Assembly: GCF_036021035.1 (NCBI RefSeq)
Contig: NZ_CP107930.1
Location: 4,860,006-4,924,005, forward strand
DNA: 64,000 nt
Source of the DNA: Kineococcus sp. NBC_00420
GTDB taxonomy: Bacteria; Actinomycetota; Actinomycetes; Actinomycetales; Kineococcaceae
Reading direction: 5' to 3'
Under the pieces are notes generated by a model. The model was not told the origin of the DNA, searched no databases, and worked only from the letters and a program-made list of their open reading frames with translations. Positions 18,414 to 27,853 of the stretch are shown here, piece after piece (position 1 is the first letter of the stretch; the number at the start of each line of letters is the position of its first letter). Position numbers and translations under genes: made by a program.

Positions 18414-18989
18414 ATGGCCGGCGCGCTGCGCAATGCGATGGTCTACCTCGGCCTCGCGGAGGACGACCGCTACGCCGAGGACGGCGAGGTGGAACAGTCA
18501 CGTCCCCGGACCGAGCCCGCCCGTGAGGTGCGCACCGAGTCCCGGCACGAGTCGCGGCAGGAAGCCCGACCCGAGGTCCGGCACGAGCCGCGACCGGACC
18601 TGTCCGTCGAACGTCGGCCCAGCCCTTCGACGACCACGGCCCAGGTGACCCCGATCAGGAAGCAGGTGGCCCACGTGGTTCCCCAGACGTCGTCCTCGTC
18701 CGTCGCCGAGCTGCACCGGATCACCACGATCCACCCGCGGACCTACAACGAGGCCAAGACCATCGGCGAGTCGTTCCGCGAGGGCGTCCCCGTGATCATG
18801 AACCTCACCGACATGGACGACTCCGACGCCAAGCGGCTGGTCGACTTCTCGGCCGGTCTGGTCTTCGGCCTCCACGGCGCGATAGAGCGTGTGACCAACA
18901 AGGTCTTCCTGCTCTCGCCGGCCAACGTCGAGGTCGCCTCCCAGGAGGAGGAACGCCCGACCGAGCGAACCTTCTTCAACCAGTCCTGA
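18414..18989 (+). CDS. sepF: Cell division protein SepF
   Basis: SepF anchors FtsZ to the membrane in bacteria without FtsA. The N-terminus ([18 protein letters not shown]) is an amphipathic membrane-targeting helix. A charged linker (about 30-70) is dominated by alternating Arg and Glu with repeated RHE/RPE words. The folded domain (about 100-180) has the [18 protein letters not shown] and [17 protein letters not shown] motifs that form the FtsZ-binding dimer. ATG at 18414 is selected because GAGGAG lies about 6-10 nt upstream. Total length is 191 aa. Confidence 0.95.
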   Translation: MAGALRNAMVYLGLAEDDRYAEDGEVEQSRPRTEPAREVRTESRHESRQEARPEVRHEPRPDLSVERRPSPSTTTAQVTPIRKQVAHVVPQTSSSSVAELHRITTIHPRTYNEAKTIGESFREGVPVIMNLTDMDDSDAKRLVDFSAGLVFGLHGAIERVTNKVFLLSPANVEVASQEEERPTERTFFNQS

Positions 18990-19030
18990 ACTGGTCGTGA
19001 CCACACAGCGCCATCAGGCAGGATGAATCC

Positions 19031-19336
19031 GTGGCCGTGGTCTTCAAGCTCGCCGAGTTCATCGTCCTGATCTTCTTCATCTGCCTCATCGGCAGGTTGG
19101 TCCTCGACTGGGTCCAGGCGCTCTCGCGGGAGTGGCGTCCGCGGGGGCCGGTGCTGGTGGGGGCGGAGGCCGTGTACACGGTGACCGACCCGCCGCTGAA
19201 GCTGCTGCGGCGGATCCTGCCGCCGCTGCGTCTCGGCGCCGTGCAGCTGGACCTGGCCTTCCTGGTGCTGGCCATCCTGTGCTCGATCCTGATGCCCACC
19301 TTCGAGGGCCTGGCGAGGACCGCCGCGTTGTCCTGA
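19031..19336 (+). CDS. YggT family membrane protein
   Basis: A 101-aa integral membrane protein with two hydrophobic segments (about 5-25 and 75-98) on either side of a YggT-family loop containing VYTVTDPPLKLLRRILPPLRLG. The family sits between sepF and divIVA in most Actinobacteria and Firmicutes and is thought to be linked to division or osmotic tolerance, though its function is unresolved. The GTG start is 41 nt after sepF, with AGGATG upstream as a possible ribosome-binding site. Confidence 0.88.
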   Translation: MAVVFKLAEFIVLIFFICLIGRLVLDWVQALSREWRPRGPVLVGAEAVYTVTDPPLKLLRRILPPLRLGAVQLDLAFLVLAILCSILMPTFEGLARTAALS

Positions 19337-19413
19337 CCTCCCGCGCGGGTGACCGGCGGGGCCGCACGTGGGCCCGGCCGCACCACCGGCGGGGTCCCGA
19401 CGATCACGTGGGC

Positions 19414-19419
19414 TACCGT
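19414..19419 (+). promoter_or_regulatory. Candidate -10 element of divIVA (TACCGT)
   Basis: TACCGT fits TAnnnT and lies in the 134-nt yggT-divIVA gap. It would give a transcript start near 19426 and a leader of about 45 nt ending in an AGAGG ribosome-binding site before the ATG at 19471. No strong -35 element is seen. Confidence 0.35.
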
Positions 19420-19470
19420 TGACCGAGGTCAGCCGTCCGTCCGGGGCGGTCCATCAGCAGAGGTGTGGAG

Positions 19471-20154
19471 ATGCCGCTCACTCCCGAAGAAGTCGTCGAG
19501 AAGCGTTTCAACCCCACGCGGGTACGCGAGGGCTACGCCCAGGACGAGGTCGACGACTTCCTCGACGAGGTCGTCGCCGAGCTGCGCCGGCTCAACGGCG
19601 AGAACGCCGAGCTGCGCGGTCAGCTCAACCAGTGCCAGGCCCGGGTCTCCGAGCTGACGCGGGCGGGTGCCCAGGCCGCGGAGGTCCCCGCGCCGGCGTC
19701 CGAGGTCGTGTTCGAGAAGGAGCCGGAGCCCGTCGCGGCCCCGGAGCCGGAACCGCTCCCGGAGCCCGAGCCCGTCCAGGCCGTCCAGGAGACCGCTGCG
19801 GCCACCGTCCAGCCTGGTGCCCCGGGTGAGGACGCCACTGCGCGTGCCGCCGGGGTCATCGCCCTCGCGCAGCGTCTGCACGACGAGTACGTCCGTGAGG
19901 GCGAGTCGCAGCGCGACGCGCTCGTCGCCTCCGCCCAGGAGCAGGCCCAGCAGGTCGTGTCCGAGGCGGAAGCCCGCCGCGACCGCACGCTGGGTGAGCT
20001 CGAGGGCCGCAAGCACGCCCTCGAAGGCGTCATCCACGAGCTGCACGGCCGGGAGACGACCTACCGCGAGCAGCTCGAGCAGTTCATCGCGACCCAGCTC
20101 GAGGACCTGCGTCGTGTCGCGCGCGTCGTTCCCGACGACGCGGTCATCCGCTGA
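19471..20154 (+). CDS. divIVA: DivIVA / Wag31 polar growth protein
   Basis: DivIVA marks negatively curved membrane at poles and septa and organises polar wall growth in Actinobacteria. The N-terminal domain (MPLTPEEVVEKRFNPTRVRE, then GYAQDEVDDFLDEVVAEL) is diagnostic for membrane binding and dimerisation. A Glu/Pro-rich spacer (about 70-110) with repeated EPEP words separates it from a C-terminal coiled coil (about 125-215, rich in Glu, Gln, Arg, Leu). ATG at 19471 is preferred over GTG at 19465 because AGAGG sits 7 nt upstream and relatives start MPLTPEDV. Length is 227 aa. Confidence 0.94.
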   Translation: MPLTPEEVVEKRFNPTRVREGYAQDEVDDFLDEVVAELRRLNGENAELRGQLNQCQARVSELTRAGAQAAEVPAPASEVVFEKEPEPVAAPEPEPLPEPEPVQAVQETAAATVQPGAPGEDATARAAGVIALAQRLHDEYVREGESQRDALVASAQEQAQQVVSEAEARRDRTLGELEGRKHALEGVIHELHGRETTYREQLEQFIATQLEDLRRVARVVPDDAVIR

Positions 20155-20170
20155 CCCAGTCGCACCGGCC

Positions 20171-20213
20171 CGACAGCCGCCGCTCCCCGTGACCCGGGGG
20201 TCGGCGGCTGTCG
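20171..20213 (+). terminator. Terminator hairpin after divIVA
   Basis: CGACAGCCGCCG (20171-20182) pairs perfectly with CGGCGGCTGTCG (20202-20213), with further TCCCC/GGGGG pairing inside the loop. It lies 17 nt after the divIVA stop. There is no T-run, as is common for hairpin terminators in GC-rich Actinobacteria. It marks the end of the division cluster. Confidence 0.7.
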
Positions 20214-20303
20214 TCGTTCCCGCGTCGTTCCGATGTCGTGACACTCCGTGATCACCGTCCGGACCGGCCGAACAGTCGAATTTCGGCGACTTTCCGTTTC
20301 CGG

Positions 20304-20333
20304 TTGCTTACGGAGGGTGATAGTCCCTAGTGT
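20304..20333 (+). promoter_or_regulatory. Candidate promoter of the DksA/TraR-like gene
   Basis: TTGCTT (20304-20309) and TAGTGT (20328-20333) are separated by 18 nt, giving a start near 20340 and a leader of about 40 nt. The surrounding 226-nt gap is locally A/T-richer (around 20275-20310) than most of the window, as expected of a promoter region. Confidence 0.45.
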
Positions 20334-20380
20334 CTCCCGCACGCGGCAACGGCCGCCGCGCTCGACGAGGGGGGACCACC

Positions 20381-20854
20381 ATGCACGGGGTGTCTGCAGG
20401 AACCGCGACCGCGGGAGCGTCCACGGGGATCACCGGACGGGCCGTCCGCGCCGCTGCGGTGCGTGAGTTGCCGGTCAAGGACTCCGAGGAGGCCTGGACC
20501 CCGGCCGAGCTCGACGAGGTCCGCGCGGAACTCCAGAGCGAGATCGACCGCCTCACCCACCAGCTCGACGACGCCAACTCGTCCTTCTCCGCGCTGGTCC
20601 GTTCCGGCGGCGAGGGGGCCGGCGACGACCAGGTCGACCACGGTGCCACCACGGCCGGTCGCGAGCACGAGATGACGATCGCCAACAACGCCCGTGACCT
20701 GCTCGAGCAGACCCAGCGCGCACTGGTCCGCATGGGTTCGGGGGTCTTCGGCGTGTGCGAGTCCTGCAGCGGCCCCGTGGGCAAGGCGCGCCTGCAGGCC
20801 TTCCCGCGCGTCACCCAGTGCATGACCTGCAAGTCCCGCGCCGAACGCCGCTGA
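20381..20854 (+). CDS. DksA/TraR family C4 zinc-finger protein
   Basis: A 157-aa protein with a coiled-coil segment (about 45-105; EEAWTPAELDEVRAELQSEI onward) and a C-terminal C4 zinc finger, CESC (126-129) and CMTC (147-150). DksA/TraR proteins bind RNA polymerase through the secondary channel; actinobacterial versions of this type are usually annotated as TraR/DksA zinc-finger proteins of unclear role. The loop DDANSSF lacks the classic DxxDxA tip of E. coli DksA. ATG at 20381 is chosen for the GAGGGGGGA ribosome-binding site; the N-terminal 35 residues are low complexity. Confidence 0.85.
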   Translation: MHGVSAGTATAGASTGITGRAVRAAAVRELPVKDSEEAWTPAELDEVRAELQSEIDRLTHQLDDANSSFSALVRSGGEGAGDDQVDHGATTAGREHEMTIANNARDLLEQTQRALVRMGSGVFGVCESCSGPVGKARLQAFPRVTQCMTCKSRAERR

Positions 20855-20855
20855 G

Positions 20856-20908
20856 CCTCCCCGGTCCGTGAGCCGGCCGGGCGACCGGCGGGATCGCGGA
20901 CCGGGAGG
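20856..20908 (+). terminator. Terminator-like hairpin between dksA-like gene and lspA
   Basis: CCTCCCCGGTCCG (20856-20868) pairs with CGGACCGGGAGG (20897-20908) with one bulged base; further GC-rich pairing is possible in the loop. It begins right after the stop codon at 20854. No T-run follows. Confidence 0.5.
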
Positions 20909-20938
20909 GGGAGCGGGGCGTGGGAGACTGAGGTCGCC

Positions 20939-21502
20939 ATGACCGATGCCTCTCGATCCCCGGAGCCGTCCCCCCCGGGGACCGACGCCCGGCGCCCCCG
21001 CCGCACGCTGTGGACCTTCCTCGTCTGGGTGGTCGTCTTCGCCCTCGACCAGGTCACCAAGGTCCTCGCCGTCGCGAACCTCGAACCCGGTGTGGTGCAG
21101 CCCTTCGTCGGCAAGGTGTTGCAGTTCCACCTGATCCGCAACCCCGGAGCGGCGTTCAGCTTCGCCACCGGCAGCACCTGGATCTTCACCGTCCTCGCCG
21201 CGGCGGTCGTCGTCGTGGTCGTGCGGTTGTCCCGCAAGCTGCGCAGCACCGCCTGGGCCCTGGCCTTCGGCTTCCTGCTCGCCGGCGCCACCGGCAACCT
21301 CGCCGACCGGCTGCTGCGCGAACCCGGGTTCGCCCGCGGGCACGTCGTGGACTTCCTGCAGCTGCCGCACTGGCCGATCTTCAACGTCGCGGACTCGAGC
21401 ATCTGCGTCGCGGCCGTCCTCATCGCCATCCTCGCGATCCGCGGGGTGGGCCTCGACGGCACCCGCGAGACGCGCCCCGAGAAAGCGGCGAACGATGCCT
21501 GA
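20939..21502 (+). CDS. lspA: Lipoprotein signal peptidase LspA
   Basis: LspA cleaves signal peptides from diacylglyceryl-modified prolipoproteins in the membrane. The 187-aa protein has four predicted transmembrane helices and the two catalytic aspartates in the conserved settings GNLADRLL (Asp123) and FNVADSSI (Asp152). The [10 protein letters not shown] and [11 protein letters not shown] motifs are also family hallmarks. The N-terminal 20 residues are Pro/Ser-rich and variable. The 3' end overlaps the rluD-type gene by 8 nt. Confidence 0.95.
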   Translation: MTDASRSPEPSPPGTDARRPRRTLWTFLVWVVVFALDQVTKVLAVANLEPGVVQPFVGKVLQFHLIRNPGAAFSFATGSTWIFTVLAAAVVVVVVRLSRKLRSTAWALAFGFLLAGATGNLADRLLREPGFARGHVVDFLQLPHWPIFNVADSSICVAAVLIAILAIRGVGLDGTRETRPEKAANDA

Positions 21503-22418
21503 ACAGCGCAGTCTCCCGGTCCCCGACGGTCTCGAGGGGGAGCGCGTCGACGCGGGCCTGTCCCGACTCCTCGGGTTCTCCCGCACCCGCGCCGCCGAGA
21601 TCGCGGCCACCGGTGGGGTCCTGCTCGACGGCCGCGCCGTCGGCAAGTCCGACCGCCTCACCGCCGGGTCCTGGCTCGAGGTCGAGGTGCCCGACCCGGT
21701 CGGCGCACCGACCGCCGTGGCCGAGGTGATCGACGGGCTGACCATCGTGCACGACGACGACGACCTCGTCGTCGTCGACAAGCCCGTCGGGGTGGCGGCC
21801 CACCCCAGCCCCGGCTGGACCGGCCCGACCGTCGTCGGCGGGCTGATGGGCGCGGGGTACACCATCGCCACGTCGGGATCGGCGGAACGCCAAGGGGTCG
21901 TGCACCGCCTCGACGTCGGCACGTCGGGTCTGATGGTGGTCGCCAAGAGCGAGCACGCCTACTCCGCCCTGAAGCGCGCCTTCAAGGAGCGGACGGTCGA
22001 GAAGGTCTACCACGCGCTCGTCCAGGGCCACCCCGACCCGTTGCGCGGCACCATCGACGCCCCCATCGGTCGCCACCCCGGGGGGACCTACAAGTTCGCG
22101 GTCATGGCCGAGGGCAAACCGTCCGTCACCCACTACGAGGTGATGGAGGCCTTCCGTTCCGCCGCGCTCTGCGAGGTGCACCTGGAGACGGGGCGCACCC
22201 ACCAGATCCGTGTTCACTTCTCCGCGCTGCGCCACCCCTGCGTCGGGGACATGAGCTACGGCGCCGACCCGACGCTCGCGGCCCGTCTCGGCCTGCAGCG
22301 CCAGTGGCTGCACGCCGTCCGGCTCGGTTTCGAGCACCCGGGGACGGGCCGGCCCGTCGAGTTCACGAGCAGCTACCCGCTCGACCTGGCCACCGCCCTG
22401 GAGCGCCTCGCCGACTGA
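21495..22418 (+). CDS. rluD: RluA/RluD family 23S rRNA pseudouridine synthase
   Basis: The enzyme isomerises uridines to pseudouridine in large-subunit rRNA. An N-terminal S4 RNA-binding domain (about 13-65, with [19 protein letters not shown]) precedes the catalytic domain. The catalytic Asp140 sits in [16 protein letters not shown], and the downstream [12 protein letters not shown] motif is intact. The order lspA-rluD, with overlapping ends, is very common in bacteria. RluC-type specificity cannot be excluded from sequence alone. Confidence 0.9.
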   Translation: MPEQRSLPVPDGLEGERVDAGLSRLLGFSRTRAAEIAATGGVLLDGRAVGKSDRLTAGSWLEVEVPDPVGAPTAVAEVIDGLTIVHDDDDLVVVDKPVGVAAHPSPGWTGPTVVGGLMGAGYTIATSGSAERQGVVHRLDVGTSGLMVVAKSEHAYSALKRAFKERTVEKVYHALVQGHPDPLRGTIDAPIGRHPGGTYKFAVMAEGKPSVTHYEVMEAFRSAALCEVHLETGRTHQIRVHFSALRHPCVGDMSYGADPTLAARLGLQRQWLHAVRLGFEHPGTGRPVEFTSSYPLDLATALERLAD

Positions 22419-22525
22419 GGCGCGGACGTGTGTCGGGTCGGGTCCGTGTCCGGGCCGGCACTTACCATCGACAGGCACGGCCAGGCGCCCACCCGGCCGG
22501 CCGACCCACCTGGAGGCGCACCCCC

Positions 22526-25500
22526 ATGGCATCCGGTTCGTCCAGCGGCGACTCCTTCGCCCACCTGCACGTCCACACCGAGTACTCGATGCTGGACGGT
22601 GCGGCCAAGGTGGACGACCTGTTCCGCACCGCCGCGGAGATGGGGATGCCGGCGGTCGCGACGACCGACCACGGCTTCGTCTTCGGCGCCTACGACTTCT
22701 GGAAGACCGCCAAGAAGCACGGGGTCAAGGCGATCATCGGGGTCGAGGCCTACCTCACGCCGGGCACCGCCCGCCAGGACAAGACCCGCGTGAAGTGGGG
22801 CGACCCCAACGGCCGCTCCGGCGACGACGTCTCCGGTGCCGGGTCCTACACCCACATGACGATGCTGGCCGAGAACACCGCCGGCATGCACAACCTCTTC
22901 AAGATGAGCAGCCTGGCCAGCCTCGAGGGCTTCCTCTACAAGCCCCGCATGGACCGCGAGCTGCTCTCGAAGTACTCCTCCGGGCTCATCGCGACGACGG
23001 GATGCCCCTCGGGTGAGGTCCAGACCCGGTTGCGGCTCGGTCAGTACGACGAGGCCCGCAAGGCCGCCGCGGAGTACCGCGACATCTTCGGCAAGGACAA
23101 CTTCTTCTGCGAGCTGATGGACCACGGCCTCGACATCGAGCGCCGCGTCCAGGACGACCTGCTGAAGCTCGCGAAGGACCTCGACCTGCCGCTGCTGGCC
23201 ACCAACGACCTGCACTACACCAAGGCCGAGGACTTCAAGGCGCACGAGGCGCTGCTCTGCGTGCAGTCCGGCTCGACGCTGGCCGACCCGAAGCGCTTCA
23301 AGTTCGACGCCGACGAGTTCTACCTCAAGAGCCCCGCGGAGATGCGCCACGTGTGGCGCGACCACCCCGAGGCCTGCGACAACACCCTCCTCATCGCCGA
23401 GCGCTGCGACGTCTCCTTCACCGAGTCGACCGGTGCCTACATGCCGCGCTTCCCCTGCCCCGAGGGGGAGAACGAGGAGAGCTGGTTCATCAAGGAGGTC
23501 TGGACCGGGCTGGCGCACCGCTACCCGGGCGGCATCCCCGACGACGTCCGCGCGCAGGCGGAGTACGAGATCGAGGTCATCGTCTCCAAGGGGTACCCCG
23601 GGTACTTCCTCGTCGTCGCCGACTTCATCAACTGGTCCAAGGAGAACGGCATCCGGGTCGGGCCGGGCCGTGGCTCGGGCGCGGGGTCGATGGCCGCGTA
23701 CGCCATGGGGATCACCGACCTGGACCCGTTGCGCCACGGTCTGTTCTTCGAGCGCTTCCTCAACCCCGAGCGCATGTCCATGCCCGACTTCGACGTCGAC
23801 TTCGACGAACGTCGCCGCGGTGAGGTCATCCAGTACGTCGTCGAGAAGTACGGCACCGACCGCGTCGCGCAGATCGTCACCTACGGCACGATCAAGGCCA
23901 AGCAGGCCGTCAAGGACTCCTCGCGCGTCCTCGGGTTCCCCTTCTCCATGGGCGACCGGATCACCAAGACGATGCCGCCGGCCGTGATGGGCAAGGACAT
24001 CCCGCTGGCCGGGATCTTCGACCCCAACCACAAGCGGTACTCCGAGGCGGGGGAGTTCCGCGAGCTCTACAAGTCCGACCCCGAGGTCGTGAAGGTCGTC
24101 GACACCGCGCGTGGTCTCGAGGGTCTGAAGCGCCAGTGGGGCGTGCACGCGGCCGGCGTCATCATGTCCTCGGACCCCTTGATCGACCTGATCCCGATCA
24201 TGAAGCGCGAAGCCGACGGCGCGATCATCACCCAGTTCGACTACCCGACGTGCGAGACGCTCGGGCTGGTCAAGATGGACTTCCTCGGCCTGCGCAACCT
24301 CACGATCCTCGACGACGCGTTGAAGAACGTCATCGCCAACGGCAAGGACCCCGTCGACCTCGACGCCCTCGAGCTCGACGACCCGGCGACGTTCGAACTG
24401 CTCGGCCGTGGCGACACGCTCGGGGTGTTCCAGTTCGACGGCGGCCCGATGCGCTCGCTGCTGCGCCTCATGCGCCCCGACAACTTCGAGGACATCTCCG
24501 CCGTCGGTGCGCTGTACCGCCCGGGACCGATGGGGGCGGGCTCGCACACCGCCTACGCCCGGCGCAAGAACGGCCAGGAGCCGATCACCCCGATCCACCC
24601 CGAGCTCGAGGAACCCCTCAAGGAGATCCTCGGCACGACCTACGGCCTGATCGTGTACCAGGAGCAGGTCATGTCGATCGCGCAGAAGGTCGCCGGGTAC
24701 TCCCTCGGCAGCGCCGACCTGCTGCGCCGCGCGATGGGCAAGAAGAAGCGCGAGGTCCTCGACGCCGAGTACGTCGGCTTCGAGAAGGGGATGCTGGACA
24801 ACGGGTTCTCCACGGAGTGCGTCAAGGCGCTCTGGGACATCCTGGTCCCGTTCTCCGACTACGCCTTCAACAAGGCGCACTCGGCGGCCTACGGCCTGGT
24901 CTCCTACTGGACGGGCTACCTCAAGGCCAACTACCCGGCGGAGTACATGGCCGCCGTCCTCACCTCGGTGCGCGACGACAAGGACAAGTCGGCGCTGTAC
25001 CTCAACGAGTGCCGTCGCATGGGCATCCAGGTGCTCCCGCCGGACGTCAACGAGTCGAGCGCGAACTTCACCGCGGTCGGTACCGACATCCGCTTCGGGC
25101 TCACCGCGATCCGCAACGTCGGCGCCAACGTCGTCGACGGGATCGTCGAGGCCCGCCAGGCGAAGGGCCGCTTCGAGTCGTTCACCGACTTCCTCACCAA
25201 GGTCCCCGCGGTCGTCTGCAACAAGCGGACCATCGAGTCCCTCATCAAGGCCGGGTCCTTCGACTCCCTCGGCCACGTCCGTCGCGCGCTGGTCGCCACG
25301 CACGAGGACGCCGTGGACGCCGTCGTCGGAGTCAAGCGCAACGAGGCCATCGGCCAGTTCGACCTCTTCGCCGGGCTCGGCGGTGACGACGACGGGGCCA
25401 GCGGGTTCCAGGTCGAGATCCCCGACATCCCCGAGTGGGAGAAGGCCGAACTCCTCGCCCACGAACGGCAGATGCTCGGCCTCTACGTCTCCGACCACCC

Positions 25501-26077
25501 CCTCTTCGGGCTGGAGCGGTTGCTGGCCAATGCCTCCGACATGTCCATCTCGTCCCTGCTGGAGGACGAGTCCCGTCCCGACGGGTCGCAGATCACCATC
25601 GCGGGGATGATCACCGGCCTGCAGCGCAAGACGACCAAGCAGGGCAACTACTGGGCCATCGTCACCGTCGAGGACCTCGCCGGGGCCATCGAGTGCCTGT
25701 TCTTCCCCCAGTCCTACATGGACGTCGCGCAGTTGCTCGCCGAGGACCTCGTCGTCGTCGTGAAGGGCCGGTTGAACCGTCGGGACGAGGTCCCCACGAT
25801 CTACGCCTCCGGCCTCACCGTGCCCGACATCTCCAGCACGGACGGGGTTCCGGTGACGGTCACCCTGCCCACCGCGAAGTGCACCGCGCCCGTCGTGGAG
25901 CAGCTCAAGACGGTCCTCGAGACCCACAAGGGGTCCACGGAGGTCCGGTTGCGCCTCACCCGCAGCGGCGGCGGGGCCGGCACGCTCATGCGTCTCGACG
26001 ACTCGCTGCGGGTGACGCCCAGCCCGGCGTTGTTCGGTGACCTCAAGCAACTCCTCGGCCCGGCGTGCCTGGTGTGA
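22526..26077 (+). CDS. dnaE: DNA polymerase III alpha subunit DnaE (DnaE1 type)
   Basis: This is the replicative polymerase subunit, 1183 aa. The N-terminal PHP domain (about 10-280) retains the metal-binding residues ([42 protein letters not shown]). In M. tuberculosis DnaE1 the same domain is the proofreading exonuclease, so proofreading is likely intact here. The palm catalytic aspartates are in PDFDVDFDE (Asp421, Asp423). C-terminal helix-hairpin-helix and OB domains follow. ATG at 22526 has GGAGG upstream; TACCAT at 22463-22468 is a possible promoter -10. Confidence 0.97.
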   Translation: MASGSSSGDSFAHLHVHTEYSMLDGAAKVDDLFRTAAEMGMPAVATTDHGFVFGAYDFWKTAKKHGVKAIIGVEAYLTPGTARQDKTRVKWGDPNGRSGDDVSGAGSYTHMTMLAENTAGMHNLFKMSSLASLEGFLYKPRMDRELLSKYSSGLIATTGCPSGEVQTRLRLGQYDEARKAAAEYRDIFGKDNFFCELMDHGLDIERRVQDDLLKLAKDLDLPLLATNDLHYTKAEDFKAHEALLCVQSGSTLADPKRFKFDADEFYLKSPAEMRHVWRDHPEACDNTLLIAERCDVSFTESTGAYMPRFPCPEGENEESWFIKEVWTGLAHRYPGGIPDDVRAQAEYEIEVIVSKGYPGYFLVVADFINWSKENGIRVGPGRGSGAGSMAAYAMGITDLDPLRHGLFFERFLNPERMSMPDFDVDFDERRRGEVIQYVVEKYGTDRVAQIVTYGTIKAKQAVKDSSRVLGFPFSMGDRITKTMPPAVMGKDIPLAGIFDPNHKRYSEAGEFRELYKSDPEVVKVVDTARGLEGLKRQWGVHAAGVIMSSDPLIDLIPIMKREADGAIITQFDYPTCETLGLVKMDFLGLRNLTILDDALKNVIANGKDPVDLDALELDDPATFELLGRGDTLGVFQFDGGPMRSLLRLMRPDNFEDISAVGALYRPGPMGAGSHTAYARRKNGQEPITPIHPELEEPLKEILGTTYGLIVYQEQVMSIAQKVAGYSLGSADLLRRAMGKKKREVLDAEYVGFEKGMLDNGFSTECVKALWDILVPFSDYAFNKAHSAAYGLVSYWTGYLKANYPAEYMAAVLTSVRDDKDKSALYLNECRRMGIQVLPPDVNESSANFTAVGTDIRFGLTAIRNVGANVVDGIVEARQAKGRFESFTDFLTKVPAVVCNKRTIESLIKAGSFDSLGHVRRALVATHEDAVDAVVGVKRNEAIGQFDLFAGLGGDDDGASGFQVEIPDIPEWEKAELLAHERQMLGLYVSDHPLFGLERLLANASDMSISSLLEDESRPDGSQITIAGMITGLQRKTTKQGNYWAIVTVEDLAGAIECLFFPQSYMDVAQLLAEDLVVVVKGRLNRRDEVPTIYASGLTVPDISSTDGVPVTVTLPTAKCTAPVVEQLKTVLETHKGSTEVRLRLTRSGGGAGTLMRLDDSLRVTPSPALFGDLKQLLGPACLV

Positions 26078-26553
26078 GCACGACCCTCCCCGGTGCTGCG
26101 CAGCGGTCGGGCCGCCTCCCGCTGGTGCTGCTCTTCGGGCAGGCGGTGCTGGGGCTCGTGGTCGGCGTGGTGTGGTGGGCCGTCACCCGCCACCCGGCGA
26201 CGTGGATGGTGGGGGAGCCCGTCGTCACCTCGACGTCGGTGTACCCGATCGCCCGGGACGGGGTGTTCTCCGTCCTCACCGGCCTCGTCGGCCTGGCCGC
26301 CGGGATCGTCGTCGTCCGCCGCGCCGGGGAGAGGCCCCTCGTCCTCTTCGCGACGGCGCTGGCCGGGGCCGTCGCCGGTGCCCTGCTGGCCGCCGGCCTC
26401 GCCACCTCGCTGCCCCCCACGAACACCGAGAACGCCGCGCACGTCACCCTGCAGGCGTGGGTCGCGCTGCTCGTGCAGCCCTTCGTCGTCGCCGCCGTCG
26501 TGGCGCTGACCACGTTGGTCCAGTCCCTGCTCGACTGGACCAGGACACCCTGA
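26074..26553 (+). CDS. Membrane protein of unknown function (four TM segments)
   Basis: A 159-aa protein with about four hydrophobic helices (near 15-37, 57-78, 86-105 and 120-145) and a short extracytoplasmic loop after the first helix ([20 protein letters not shown]). I do not recognise a family beyond a general resemblance to small actinobacterial membrane proteins near dnaE. GTG at 26074 is chosen because it overlaps the dnaE stop (GTGA), which suggests coupled expression; GTG at 26065 is an alternative. Confidence 0.7.
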   Translation: MSTTLPGAAQRSGRLPLVLLFGQAVLGLVVGVVWWAVTRHPATWMVGEPVVTSTSVYPIARDGVFSVLTGLVGLAAGIVVVRRAGERPLVLFATALAGAVAGALLAAGLATSLPPTNTENAAHVTLQAWVALLVQPFVVAAVVALTTLVQSLLDWTRTP

Positions 26554-26554
26554 C

Positions 26555-26594
26555 GACGAGCCTCACCGGTGTCCCGCTCGTCCACGGGCTCGTC
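26555..26594. terminator. Weak hairpin between convergent genes
   Basis: GACGAGC (26555-26561) can pair with GCTCGTC at 26576-26582 or with a second copy at 26588-26594. It sits between the 3' ends of the membrane-protein gene and the convergent YbaK gene. Pairing is short, so the call is tentative. Confidence 0.3.
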
Positions 26595-26620
26595 GACACC
26601 CCGTGCGGGGTCGACGTCGT

Positions 26621-27121
26621 TCACCGGCTGATCGCGGCCACCGTCGCCGCCGTCGCGGCCACCAGGTCCGCGGGAGCCAGCTCCACCTGCAGCCCGCGCC
26701 GTCCGGCGCTCATGAGGACCGTCTCGTACGACTCCGCGCTCTCGTCCACGAACGTGGCCAGAGCGGTCTTCTGCCCCAGCGGGCTGATCCCGCCGACGAC
26801 GTAGCCGCTGCTGCGCTGCGCCCGGCCCGGATCGGCCATGACGGCCTTCTTGCCGCCGGCCGCGCTCGCGAGCGCCTTGAGGTCCAGCATCCCGGCGACG
26901 GGCACCACGGCGCAGACCAGCCGGCCGTCGACGTCGGCGAGCAGCGTCTTGAAGACCCGGTGCTCGTCGACGTCCACCCCGGCGGCCTGCAGGGCACGGA
27001 CGGCCTCGTCCCCGAAACCGTCGTGCGCCTCGTGGTCGTAGGGGTGCAGGGTGTGTACGACTCCGCGCTCGTTCAGCAGCCTGAGCGCGGGCGTGCCGGA
27101 GTCGGCGTTCTTCCTGGCCAC
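26621..27121 (-). CDS. ybaK: YbaK/EbsC family aminoacyl-tRNA deacylase
   Basis: YbaK-type proteins hydrolyse Cys-tRNA(Pro) and related mischarged tRNAs in trans. The 166-aa protein spans the whole YbaK/prolyl-tRNA-editing domain, with VFKTLLADVDGRLVCAVVPVAGMLDLKALA (given here only in outline: the catalytic lysine lies in the early FKTL segment) and the GYVVGGISPLGQK motif near residues 107-119. It ends 10 nt downstream of the Lon-N protein gene on the same strand, so the two may be co-transcribed. Confidence 0.9.
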   Translation of the reverse strand: MARKNADSGTPALRLLNERGVVHTLHPYDHEAHDGFGDEAVRALQAAGVDVDEHRVFKTLLADVDGRLVCAVVPVAGMLDLKALASAAGGKKAVMADPGRAQRSSGYVVGGISPLGQKTALATFVDESAESYETVLMSAGRRGLQVELAPADLVAATAATVAAISR

Positions 27122-27131
27122 GGCGCCGGAG

Positions 27132-27812
27132 TCAGTTGGGGTTCGCGGGGAGGTCCGGCAGCTCCGTCGCGGGAACCGCGCCGAAGGTCTCGACCAACGC
27201 GATCTCCTGCTTCAGCACGGCGAGTTCGGTGCGCAGCCGGGTCGCGGTGTCGGGTGCCTCGAGGAGGGCCTGGCGCTGGTCCAGGGACAGGACCATCGCG
27301 GCCGCGACCAGGTAGGACATGACGCGCGGGTCCTCCGGCGCCTCGGCGCCGCCGATGTCCAGCACCTCGCGGTACTCCTCGAAGCGGCGGGCGACGGCCG
27401 CCGAGAGAAGCTGCAGACCGCCCTCGTCCTCGTCGTCCTCGGTGTCGTCGTCCCCGAACGGCTCGACGAGCCCCGTCAGGTACGGCGTCCCCGCGGACTC
27501 GTCGATCCCGACGACCTTGAACCGGCTGGCGCCGACGGTGACCAGCTCGTAGCGGCCGTCCTCGGTCTCGGTCACCTCGCGCAGCAGGGCGACGCAGCCC
27601 ACCTCGTGCAGGGCCTGCGCGTTGCCCTCGCCGACCTCGTGCCCCGCCTTGATCGCCACGACCCCGAAACCGCGGACGGCGTCCTCGTCCTCGGCGCCCG
27701 CCACCAGGTCCTGCACGAGCAGCCGGTAGCGGGGTTCGAAGACGTTCAGGGGCAGCACGAGTCCGGGGAAGAGGACGCTTCCCAGCGGGAACAGCGGAAG
27801 ACGTTGCGGCAC
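27132..27812 (-). CDS. Lon N-terminal (substrate-binding) domain protein
   Basis: A 226-aa protein that contains only the LON substrate-binding domain: it begins MPQRLPLFPLGSVLFPGLVL and has NVFEPRYRLLVQDL and VGCVALLREVTETEDGRYEL, with no AAA+ or protease domain. An acidic insertion (about 128-140, DDDTEDDEDE) follows the domain. Stand-alone LON-domain proteins are widespread in Actinobacteria next to hisD, function unknown. It is divergent from hisD, with only 40 bp between start codons. Confidence 0.85.
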   Translation of the reverse strand: MPQRLPLFPLGSVLFPGLVLPLNVFEPRYRLLVQDLVAGAEDEDAVRGFGVVAIKAGHEVGEGNAQALHEVGCVALLREVTETEDGRYELVTVGASRFKVVGIDESAGTPYLTGLVEPFGDDDTEDDEDEGGLQLLSAAVARRFEEYREVLDIGGAEAPEDPRVMSYLVAAAMVLSLDQRQALLEAPDTATRLRTELAVLKQEIALVETFGAVPATELPDLPANPN

Positions 27813-27838
27813 GCGGCCACCCTACGGCCCACGCGCTC

Positions 27839-27853
27839 TAGACTGACCCACCG
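27839..27853 (+). promoter_or_regulatory. Candidate -10 element of hisD (TAGACT), leaderless spacing
   Basis: TAGACT (27839-27844) fits TAnnnT and ends 8 nt before the hisD GTG, so the transcript would start at or very near the start codon. There is no Shine-Dalgarno sequence. The same hexamer at the same distance precedes hisA. Confidence 0.5.

Noticed and set aside
22373-26050. Very long open frame (over 1200 codons) on the minus strand opposite dnaE
   Set aside because: It is a GC-rich shadow: high G/C at third positions of dnaE removes stops in the antisense frame. No domain is recognisable and dnaE is complete on the plus strand. The same applies to long antisense frames opposite ftsI, murE, murF, pheT, argH and others.
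26074-26553. Annotation of the small membrane protein after dnaE as part of a known transporter
   Set aside because: Four hydrophobic segments are visible but no family motif; naming a function would be a guess.
27813-27852. His leader-peptide attenuator before hisD
   Set aside because: Only 40 bp separate hisD from the divergent gene. There is no His-codon-rich peptide or hairpin pair; a leaderless -10 fits instead.
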